Positions 44,320 through 51,115 of a stretch of 64,000 nucleotides of DNA are shown piece by piece. The notes under the pieces are model-generated. The model made no database searches. It was not told the origin of the DNA and worked only from the letters and a program-made list of their open reading frames with translations. The DNA comes from Aeromonas schubertii (GTDB lineage Bacteria; Pseudomonadota; Gammaproteobacteria; Enterobacterales; Aeromonadaceae): the NCBI RefSeq assembly GCF_000820105.1, contig NZ_CDDB01000001.1, forward strand, positions 62,001 through 126,000. Reading direction: 5' to 3'. Position 1 is the stretch's first letter; every line of letters begins with the position of its first letter. The position numbers and the translations under genes are program-made.

Positions 44320-46352
44320 GGCGCCTGCCGCTGCGCTGGCGCACCCGGGTGCGTTGGCGACTGCTCACCCTCACCTCTGTGCCCATCCTGGTGACCCTGG
44401 TCGGCATGTTGGGGCTGACCCTCTACTGGACCCTCACCTACAGTTGGCAGAATCTGCTCAGTCGCGCCCGGGCCGATCTCGGGGTGGCCCATCAGGCGCT
44501 GGTGGTGCAGCAGGAGCACCAGAGCGAGTTTCTCACCCACCTGCGCGACAGCTGGCGTTTTCAGCAGCAGCTGCGCCACACTCCCCAGGCGCTGGGGGCG
44601 TGGCTCGCCCACCCGGGGGAGCGCGGCGCCCTCGATCTGGTGCGCCTGCGCCGGGACATCGATCTCGCGGCCCTGCCCCTGTGGGTGGCCGAGCAGTTGC
44701 AGCGGGGCCAATCGGTCAACCAATTTGCCCTCTGGGATGAGCCGGCGCTGGCGGCGCTCGACCCGGCCCTGGCCCGCCAGGCGCGGATAGGGGAGGAGAC
44801 CCGCGCCATGGTGAGCCTCTCCTGGGTGCCGGTCAGCGGCCCCGACGGGCGGCTGCAGGGAGTGCTGGAGGGGGCCATGCTCATCAATCGCAACGGCCAC
44901 CTGGTAGACCGGCTGCGGGATCAGGTCTTTGTGCGCGGCACCCTGCCAAGGGGTGAGCAGGGGGCGGTGACCCTCTTTCTCGGGGATCTGAGAGTGAGCA
45001 CCAACGTCCCCGCCGACAGCGAGCAGGGGGCCGGACGGGCGATCGGCACCCGGGTCTCCGAGCCGGTGCGCCGCCACGTGCTGGAGCGTGGCGAGGTGTG
45101 GGTCGACCGCGCCTGGGTCCATGATGCCTGGGCCGTGTCGGGCTACGAGCCCCTGCACAACCTCTATGGCCAGGTGATCGGCATGCTCTATGTGGGCTTT
45201 CCCGAGTGGCCCTTCGTGCGCACCTATCTGGTCAATCTGATGGAACTGGGGGGCTGGGTGGTGGTGATCCTGCTCTTCTCCGGCCTGCTGGTCTACCGGG
45301 GGGCGCGGGATCTCTTCTCCCCCATCGAGCAGATCCACCGGGTGGTGCGCGCCACCCGCCGCCAGCAGGAGGCGCGTATCGGCGAGCTCGGCCTCGATCC
45401 CGCTCACGAGCTGGCTCAGCTCGGGCGCCAGTTTGACGCCATGCTCGATCTGCTGGCCGAGCGCAACCGTCAGATAGCCAGCGCCGCCGGCCTGCTGGAG
45501 GAGAAGGTGGCCGAGCGTACCGAGCGGCTGCATCAGAAGACCGCCGAGCTCGAGGCCCATATCCGGATGCTCACCGAGGCGCGCCAGCAGCTGAGGGTGA
45601 GTGAGAAGCTGGCGGCCCTGGGCGAGCTCTGCGCCGGGGTGGCCCACGAGATCAACAACCCCCTGGCGGTGATCCTCGGCAACATGGAGCTGCTCAAGAT
45701 GGAGCTCGGCGAATCGCCCCCCGACGAGATAGAGCAGGTGCTGGCCCAGGTGGATCGCATTCGCGCCATCACCCGCAGCCTGCTGCAATACTCCCGGCCC
45801 GGCGAGTACGAGACCCCCCCGGTGTGGCAACACCTGGGCCCCATCATCGGGGAGAGCCTCACCCTGGTGGGGGCCACCTTGCGTCAGCAGGGCGTGGCGG
45901 TCGAGAGCCGGCTCGCGGCAAGCGCCCCGGTAGAGGCCGACCGCCAGCAGTTGTTGCAGGTGATGATCAACCTCCTGGTCAACGCCGGCCACGCCATCGC
46001 CCGCCAGCGGGAGCAGGGAGGCACGGCGGGGCGCATCGAGGTGACCACCAGCGACTGGTGTGAGCGAGGGGAGGTGTGCGGCGCCGAGATCCGGGTGCGT
46101 GACGATGGCTGTGGCATCCCCCCCGCCCTGCAGGATCGCATCTTCGAGCCCTTCTTCACCACCCGGGCCAACGGCACCGGCCTTGGCCTGGCCCTCTGCT
46201 ATCGCATCGTCGACCGTTGGGGTGGCACTCTGCAGGTGAGCTCGGTGCCGGGGGAGGGGAGCTGCTTCACCGTGCGTCTGCGCAGCCGTGCCCGGCTCAA
46301 GGGCGTCGACGCGGGCGGTGCCGACGCCTGGCGGCTGGGGGTGAGCGGCTAG
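44313..46352 (+). CDS. Membrane sensor histidine kinase (partner of 42979 regulator)
   Basis: 679 aa from GTG at 44313 (AAGGAG 8 nt upstream; the regulator stop is overlapped by 7 nt). Membrane helix 1 (about 17-40), a periplasmic sensing region of about 250 residues with a cache-like look, helix 2 near 315 (MELGGWVVVILLFSGLLVY), HAMP and a coiled coil (about 340-430), HisKA with phosphoacceptor H445 in GVAHEINNPLAV, and HATPase (NLLVNAGHAI, DDGCGIPPAL, GTGLGLALCY). NtrB/DctB-like type. Signal unknown; a periplasmic oxyanion or formate is an attractive guess only. Confidence 0.92.
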   Translation: MLGRLPLRWRTRVRWRLLTLTSVPILVTLVGMLGLTLYWTLTYSWQNLLSRARADLGVAHQALVVQQEHQSEFLTHLRDSWRFQQQLRHTPQALGAWLAHPGERGALDLVRLRRDIDLAALPLWVAEQLQRGQSVNQFALWDEPALAALDPALARQARIGEETRAMVSLSWVPVSGPDGRLQGVLEGAMLINRNGHLVDRLRDQVFVRGTLPRGEQGAVTLFLGDLRVSTNVPADSEQGAGRAIGTRVSEPVRRHVLERGEVWVDRAWVHDAWAVSGYEPLHNLYGQVIGMLYVGFPEWPFVRTYLVNLMELGGWVVVILLFSGLLVYRGARDLFSPIEQIHRVVRATRRQQEARIGELGLDPAHELAQLGRQFDAMLDLLAERNRQIASAAGLLEEKVAERTERLHQKTAELEAHIRMLTEARQQLRVSEKLAALGELCAGVAHEINNPLAVILGNMELLKMELGESPPDEIEQVLAQVDRIRAITRSLLQYSRPGEYETPPVWQHLGPIIGESLTLVGATLRQQGVAVESRLAASAPVEADRQQLLQVMINLLVNAGHAIARQREQGGTAGRIEVTTSDWCERGEVCGAEIRVRDDGCGIPPALQDRIFEPFFTTRANGTGLGLALCYRIVDRWGGTLQVSSVPGEGSCFTVRLRSRARLKGVDAGGADAWRLGVSG

Positions 46353-47230
46353 CCCTGGGGGCTCCAGAGGGGTTTGCCACAGCCGGCCAGATCATAGCCG
46401 CCGAGGCGGGCCGCCAGCTCGCGCCCCTCGCTCCCCTGCAGCCACTCGATCAGCTGCTGCAGCAGGGTGCGAAAGAAGACCCCCTGGGGCATCACCAGAT
46501 CGAAGCTCTCCTGGGAGAGCGGCAGGAAGCCCAGGCCAAACTCGGTGGCGGTAGAGAGGGCCCCCGGCCCCACATCCGCCTCACCCCGGCAGAGGGTGGC
46601 GGCCAGGCTCTGCTCGCTGTCGCAGCGGGCCAGGGTGCTGAGATCCTCCATCGGGCGTCCCTCGGTGAGCAGCCACTCCTGCAGGGCGCGCTGGCTGCCC
46701 GCCCCCTCCTGGCGCATCGCCCAGTTGAGCGGCAGGGCCGCCTCCACCGACGAGAGGGTGAGCCCAGGGCGCAGGATCAGCCCCTGCATGCGGCGAAAAC
46801 CGTGCACCAGCACCCACTGGCGGTGCCCCTGGTATTGCTGGATCAGGGCCGGATGGCGCAGGTGGGACTCCTCGGCCCGTCCCCAGTGCACCGCGCACAG
46901 ATCCACGTGGCCGCGCGCCAGCATGGCCAGCCCCTGACGGGTGCCGCACGGGGTATAGCCCAGCAGGGCGTTGCTGCCGAGGCGCTCGGCCAGACGGCCG
47001 AGCCCGTGTTGCAGCAACACATCGTCGGAGCCGGCCAGGATCAGCCGATCGTTCATCACCCCGTCATGGCAGCTGCCGAGCAGCCAGCGATCGAGCAATG
47101 ACTTGGGAAACAGCCACTTGCCGGTCGCCTTGGTGGCCGGGATGCGCGCCTCGTTGGCGAGCTGGTACACCTTCTTCTCGTTCAGATCCAGATACTCCGC
47201 CACCTGGCGGGCATTCATAAACTCGGTCAT
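46349..47230 (-). CDS. Excisionase-type HTH / PBP-like domain regulator
   Basis: 293 aa. N-terminal helix-turn-helix of the excisionase type (MNARQVAEYLDLNEKKVYQL...IPATKATGKWLFPKSLLDRW; quote split at domain parts), then a cytosolic periplasmic-binding-protein-like domain (LAGSDDVLLQHGLGRLAERL, GRAEESHLRHPAL, CRGEADVGPGALSTA) as in the PBP_like family found near molybdate and tungstate genes. Likely binds an oxyanion or cofactor intermediate and regulates tup, mob or fdh genes. The start lies in the first of three tandem 44-bp repeats. It follows fdhD on the same strand; its stop overlaps that of the kinase (CTAG). Confidence 0.8.
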   Translation of the reverse strand: MTEFMNARQVAEYLDLNEKKVYQLANEARIPATKATGKWLFPKSLLDRWLLGSCHDGVMNDRLILAGSDDVLLQHGLGRLAERLGSNALLGYTPCGTRQGLAMLARGHVDLCAVHWGRAEESHLRHPALIQQYQGHRQWVLVHGFRRMQGLILRPGLTLSSVEAALPLNWAMRQEGAGSQRALQEWLLTEGRPMEDLSTLARCDSEQSLAATLCRGEADVGPGALSTATEFGLGFLPLSQESFDLVMPQGVFFRTLLQQLIEWLQGSEGRELAARLGGYDLAGCGKPLWSPQG

Positions 47231-47330
47231 AAAAGGGGCTCTGCCACCTGTCGGGCACTCATAAACCCGGTCATAAAAGGGATTCCGCCACCAGGCGGGC
47301 ATGGATAAACCCGGTCATCAAAGGAGCCCC
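47199..47330. repeat. Three 44-bp tandem repeats covering the regulator start
   Basis: Copies at 47199-47242, 47243-47286 and 47287-47330. Each contains, on the minus strand, a version of the start region of the PBP-like regulator (ATG ACC g(a/g)G TTT AT, then ...GCCCG...). Copy 1 is the real start (MTEFMNARQVA). Copies 2 and 3 have diverged (MTGFMSARQVA; MTGF-IHARLVA). As 44 is not a multiple of 3, the three starts fall in three different frames. Confidence 0.92.
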
Positions 47331-47334
47331 GGGC

Positions 47335-48177
47335 TTAGCCACGGCGCACCCCCTCCAGCACAGGGGGCTTGTCGTCGAGCTCGAGATTGTCCTGGCCGGT
47401 AAAGACCTGGAAGTGGCGCCCCTTGGCGCGGGCAATCATGGTGATGCCGAGGCGCCGGGCCAGATCCAGCCCCATCTGGGTGACCCCCGAGCGCGACAGC
47501 AGCACCGGAATGCCCATCTGCGCCACCTTGATCACCATCTCCGAGGTGAGTCGCCCCGTGGTGTAGAAGATAAGATCCTCCCCCGACGCCCCCGAGAGCC
47601 ACAGCTCGCCCGCCAGGGTATCCACCGCATTGTGGCGCCCCACGTCCTCCACAAACGAGACGATCTCGGTACCCCGGCACAGGGCGCAGCCGTGCACGGC
47701 GCCGGCCATCTTGTAGGTGTCGTTGTGGGCCGAGAGCGCCTTGAGCAGCCCATAGAGGGTGCTCTGGCGCACCCTGGGTTGTGCCAGCACCACCCCTTCG
47801 AGCTGTTTCATCACGCTGCCATACATGGTCCCCTGACCGCAGCCCGAGGTGACCGTCTTTTTCTCCAGCGCCTTGTCGATGCCCCCGGTCGCCTCGGCGG
47901 TTACCAGGGCGGCCGCCTCGCTCTCCCAGTCCACGATCAGGGATTCGATGGCCCCCAGATCCCGGATAAATCCCTGATTCTTGAGATAACCCAGCACCAG
48001 TGCCTCGGGGCGGGCCCCCAGGGTCATCAGGGTCACCACCTCCTTCCAGTTGAGATAGACGGTGAGCGGCCGCTCGCAGGCGATATGCTGGGTGTGGCAC
48101 TCCCCCTGCTCGTCGATAATCTCCACGGCCATGGTAAGCCGGGCGGCGGCATTGCTCTTGATAAAGGTCGGTGTCAT
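47335..48177 (-). CDS. fdhD: Formate dehydrogenase accessory sulfurtransferase FdhD
   Basis: 280 aa. Transfers sulfur from IscS to the Mo/W-bis-MGD of formate dehydrogenase. ERPLTVYLNWKEVVTLMTLG, FVEDVGRHNAVDTL and VLLSRSGVTQMGLDLAR are family motifs. The sulfur-relay loop, CxxC in E. coli (C121/C124), reads SGCGQG here: C113 is kept and the second Cys is Gly. A separate CALC pair (C164/C167, GCALCRG) is present instead. Start at 48177 with GAGGG upstream. A sigma-54-like promoter precedes it. Confidence 0.93.
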   Translation of the reverse strand: MTPTFIKSNAAARLTMAVEIIDEQGECHTQHIACERPLTVYLNWKEVVTLMTLGARPEALVLGYLKNQGFIRDLGAIESLIVDWESEAAALVTAEATGGIDKALEKKTVTSGCGQGTMYGSVMKQLEGVVLAQPRVRQSTLYGLLKALSAHNDTYKMAGAVHGCALCRGTEIVSFVEDVGRHNAVDTLAGELWLSGASGEDLIFYTTGRLTSEMVIKVAQMGIPVLLSRSGVTQMGLDLARRLGITMIARAKGRHFQVFTGQDNLELDDKPPVLEGVRRG

Positions 48178-48221
48178 AAGGCCCTCATGACCGATAGTGG
48201 GGTGTTTAGAGAAGGGACAGA

Positions 48222-48236
48222 GCAAGTTTTGTTCCA
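48222..48236 (-). promoter_or_regulatory. Sigma-54 promoter of fdhD
   Basis: On the minus strand TGGAAC-AAAAC-TTGC: one mismatch to TGGCAC-N5-TTGC, correct GG-N10-GC spacing, 45 bp before the fdhD start. It lies between fdhD and the AT-rich CoiA-like gene. Confidence 0.65.
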
Positions 48237-48278
48237 GATTATTTTTAGTGATGTTTTTTGTTACATTTCCATTGAGGG

Positions 48279-49784
48279 TTAAAGTAAGTCAGCAATGGTA
48301 TTAATTTTGTGTTTAAGTTTACAACTAGTCTTAATTTGATACGTGAGCTTGTGTGTGCGATAAACGAGACCTTTGTCGGCTATGATATCTCGCAACCAAA
48401 AATAAATATCTATTGACCGACGTCTTCGAGATTCTTCATCTTCAGGGAAATTGAATCTCTTTTGAAGTGTTTTGTCTTTTGATAGTAGTTCACAATTTAT
48501 CTTCTCATCACGAGATAAGTGGTATTTATATAATGTTAACCGCCATGCGTAGCCACTAGCATTCCAGTAAGGCTTTATCTGGCTGTATTTATCTTTGAGA
48601 GTTGGTGGGGCTATATTTAACGAAGTACAGAGATATAATATCTTCTCCTTGTCTGATTTCATGTAAAATGACATTACATCATTTTCTATAGAGCTAATCT
48701 TGTCACTTAACTCAGCCAAGGTTCTCTTTTTTAAGACATCCCTCCAAGTTATAATGTTTCTCATCTCGCATTTTGAGCGATAACTACCATTATTATGTAA
48801 CCTTGTTATGGCAACTATATACGGCTTAGGATTTTCATAAATCAAATCAGAGTTATCACCTAAAACGAAAAAAATATCATGCCAAGTTTTGTGGTTTATC
48901 TCTGCTGTTGCATGAGCAATTCGTTTGTCAGAGTCAAATGATGATGGCGTAGTTAGCTTTGTTATTGTTAGCGGCACGCTTTTTCTATGAGTTATTTTTT
49001 TACCTACAAAATTGATAGCTTCTTCTTTATTTTCTAAATTTGGTATTTTTATGTTTTTTGAAAAATTCGATATGTCAGTAGAAGCGATATATGTTAAAAA
49101 CTTATTGAAATTTTCAGTGTTGATATGTTTTGTTTTTTGTTCTAACTTCCGCTGAGCTTCAGCGATTAGATTTTCCTCTTCGCTGTTGAATATCCACCTT
49201 CTAGGCGCAGTTTTTAATACATTGTTTTTTAACTCGCTCTTGGCTATATCTAGCTCAAGTTCACTAAGGTCTATCTCGATGGACATAAGACTTTTTTGTT
49301 CAAATTTTGAAATAGCAATGTCATCTTTTTTATGTGTACGATAAATTTCAACGGCAAATAATTGGCTTGTGCTATGATCTTCACACAACACATCGGCCAC
49401 AATATCATCAATCTTTACTTCCGAATTAGCAGTGTAATCAGTTAGAAATAGTTTTTTGTAATACCAGCGCTCAACATATCGCTCATCGAGGTCACAATAT
49501 GATTCAAGTTCTCCTTCTAAACAAGGTAAATATAGTGGTTCAGAATTTCTTGACGCATCCTCGATAATTTTTTTTGCTAAAAAGTGGATAATGCTCTCAC
49601 CTGAACAATTAGTATCTACTTGATGAGAGAAATACCAAGTTTTAACTTCTCCTTGATTAGCGCACAGTGCACCACCACATTCAATGCACAAACATTGGCA
49701 TTTATTTCCATTAAGGACCTCAGAAATATGCGTTATATCGCCATTAAGATTAATTCCCCATGCTAATTTCACACTATGAATCAT
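48279..49784 (-). CDS. CoiA-like zinc-finger/nuclease protein, AT-rich, probably acquired
   Basis: 501 aa. N-terminus has a treble-clef-like cysteine cluster (C29, C31, C33, C36 in CQCLCIECGG, then FSH with H54, C60, E63, H67) as in CoiA-like proteins. It is followed by a restriction-endonuclease-like core: D131 (VADVLCE) and E146 (AVEIYRTH), then a LMSIEIDLSEL strand, matching the D...E-x-x pattern of CoiA-type PD-(D/E)xK nucleases. The last 300 residues are unrecognised. The gene is visibly AT-rich while its neighbours are GC-rich. GAGGTATAGA gives a good ribosome site. Function unproven; DNA uptake or phage defence are options. Confidence 0.65.
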   Translation of the reverse strand: MIHSVKLAWGINLNGDITHISEVLNGNKCQCLCIECGGALCANQGEVKTWYFSHQVDTNCSGESIIHFLAKKIIEDASRNSEPLYLPCLEGELESYCDLDERYVERWYYKKLFLTDYTANSEVKIDDIVADVLCEDHSTSQLFAVEIYRTHKKDDIAISKFEQKSLMSIEIDLSELELDIAKSELKNNVLKTAPRRWIFNSEEENLIAEAQRKLEQKTKHINTENFNKFLTYIASTDISNFSKNIKIPNLENKEEAINFVGKKITHRKSVPLTITKLTTPSSFDSDKRIAHATAEINHKTWHDIFFVLGDNSDLIYENPKPYIVAITRLHNNGSYRSKCEMRNIITWRDVLKKRTLAELSDKISSIENDVMSFYMKSDKEKILYLCTSLNIAPPTLKDKYSQIKPYWNASGYAWRLTLYKYHLSRDEKINCELLSKDKTLQKRFNFPEDEESRRRRSIDIYFWLRDIIADKGLVYRTHKLTYQIKTSCKLKHKINTIADLL

Positions 49785-50128
49785 TCTATACCTCGAATAG
49801 TCATTCGAAACAAAAGTGATTTTTTAGAAAAAGATGGCGATTATCAATAGTTCATCTTTAAAATTTCGACATCTGTGATTTGAAACTAAACCTTGCATGT
49901 TGGGCGCTGCGCTCTGCACCAACCTATGCTCAGCGCCAACCCAAATCCCGCACGATGCCCCCACCCTCAGCAAAGCCCCCATCGGCTACCAACCCCGCCT
50001 TGGCCCCACTCTTGCTATGTCTTCTCCCACTGATGGCCGTGCCGCCCCGAGTTTGCTGTCTTAAGCTGCCCCGACAGGGGCTAAACAGGGGGGCGCGGCC
50101 GGGAGAACTGTCGCACCGGGAGCCAACG
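49785..50128. other. 344-bp region upstream of the fdh operon
   Basis: Changes from AT-rich (49785-49890, control region of the CoiA-like gene) to GC-rich sequence without a credible ORF; in-frame extension of the DUF3305 gene exists but lacks conserved residues. Contains a CGACAT half-site at 49867-49872 and the sigma-54-like element at 50001-50015. Confidence 0.6.
50001..50015 (+). promoter_or_regulatory. Candidate sigma-54 promoter of the fdh operon
   Basis: TGGCCC-CACTC-TTGC: one mismatch to TGGCAC-N5-TTGC with the exact GG-N10-GC spacing, 114 bp before the DUF3305 gene, the first of the fdh operon. Confidence 0.55.
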
Positions 50129-50611
50129 ATGACCTCTTCCCCCCATACCGAGCAGCGCTGGCTGCGCCCCCTTATCACCCTGCACCAGAGCCGGGTTGGC
50201 CGCTGGCAGAGCCTGCGCCCCGAGCTCGACGGCGTGCTGCCGGCCGGCGAGGAGCCGGGGGCCCTGCCGCTGACCCTCTATCGCGACGAGCGCAGCGACT
50301 ACCGCTTTAACTTAAGCGCCGATGCCCCGCGCCTGTTTCTGATCGCCAGCGGCCCCGCCGAGGCCCTGCGCCCGGATTTTCTGACCTTGAGCCAGACCCT
50401 GGCCGCCGCCTATATGGACGGGGAGCGCACCGTCCTCTCCTGCCCGCTGCCAGAGGCGCTGCAGGCCTGGTGCGAGGCCTTTATCGGTCGCCATGGTGAG
50501 CTTATCGAGCGCCGCGGCAAGGGCAAGAAGGGCAAGGGACGCGCCCGCGAGACGGTGGGGCCGGATGCGTGCACCCTGCACGGGGATCCGCTGGAAGGGG
50601 CGCAGCCATGA
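50129..50611 (+). CDS. DUF3305 protein of the fdh operon
   Basis: 160 aa soluble protein (LITLHQSRVGRWQSLRPELD; LTLYRDERSDYRFNLSADAP), matching DUF3305, a family found only beside formate dehydrogenase genes. No catalytic motif or signal peptide is visible. Start at 50129 with CACCGGGAG upstream. It overlaps the next gene by 4 nt. Probably a maturation factor; function unknown. Confidence 0.82.
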   Translation: MTSSPHTEQRWLRPLITLHQSRVGRWQSLRPELDGVLPAGEEPGALPLTLYRDERSDYRFNLSADAPRLFLIASGPAEALRPDFLTLSQTLAAAYMDGERTVLSCPLPEALQAWCEAFIGRHGELIERRGKGKKGKGRARETVGPDACTLHGDPLEGAQP

Positions 50612-51009
50612 GCGAGTTTCTGCGCCGCTGGTCGAGCCGCAAGTTGGCCCAAGAGGAGTCTTCGCCGGAAGGCGAAATGCTCCCGGAGGTTACCGACCCC
50701 GCCGGCGGCGACCAGCCCGAGCCCTGTCAGGAGGCGGACGGGCCTGCGGCGGACACCGGTTCCCGGGCCTCGCCCCTGCCGGACAGAGAGACCCTGCGCG
50801 CCCTGTTTCGCACCCAGCAGCCCGATGGGCTCGACGACTACACCCAGGATTTTACCCGCCCCGAGCTGCTCTCCCCGGAACTGGTGGCGACCCTGCGCGG
50901 CTGGGCGGGGGATCTCTTAACCCGTGAAGAGGATAGGGACATTTTGGCAGGCGAGGTGGGACAAATTGTCCCTGCGGTAGAGGGTGAGGAGCCACCGGCC
51001 GGATCCTGA
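50608..51009 (+). CDS. DUF3306 protein of the fdh operon
   Basis: 133 aa. Begins MSEFLRRWSSRKLAQ, the signature of DUF3306, and ends with LFRTQQPDGLDDYTQDF and ELLSPELVATLRGW, the second conserved block. The centre is acidic, Pro-rich and probably disordered. Overlaps DUF3305 (ATGA). Likely an assembly helper of the Fdh complex; no known activity. Confidence 0.82.
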   Translation: MSEFLRRWSSRKLAQEESSPEGEMLPEVTDPAGGDQPEPCQEADGPAADTGSRASPLPDRETLRALFRTQQPDGLDDYTQDFTRPELLSPELVATLRGWAGDLLTREEDRDILAGEVGQIVPAVEGEEPPAGS

Positions 51010-51115
51010 CTCCCTTGGGGGGAGTTTTACTCCCGCCCTCCTGGCCGACTTATTGCTATTTCATCCCCCCATAAGCAACCGGGCCCATGCAGTCCGGCTG
51101 CAACGAGGAAACACT

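Noticed and set aside
47199-47330. CRISPR array
   Set aside because: The 44-bp units are directly abutting tandem repeats without spacers and overlap a coding start.
48279-49784. Prophage or genomic island around the AT-rich gene
   Set aside because: Only one gene is atypical; no integrase, tRNA, transposase or flanking direct repeats can be seen.
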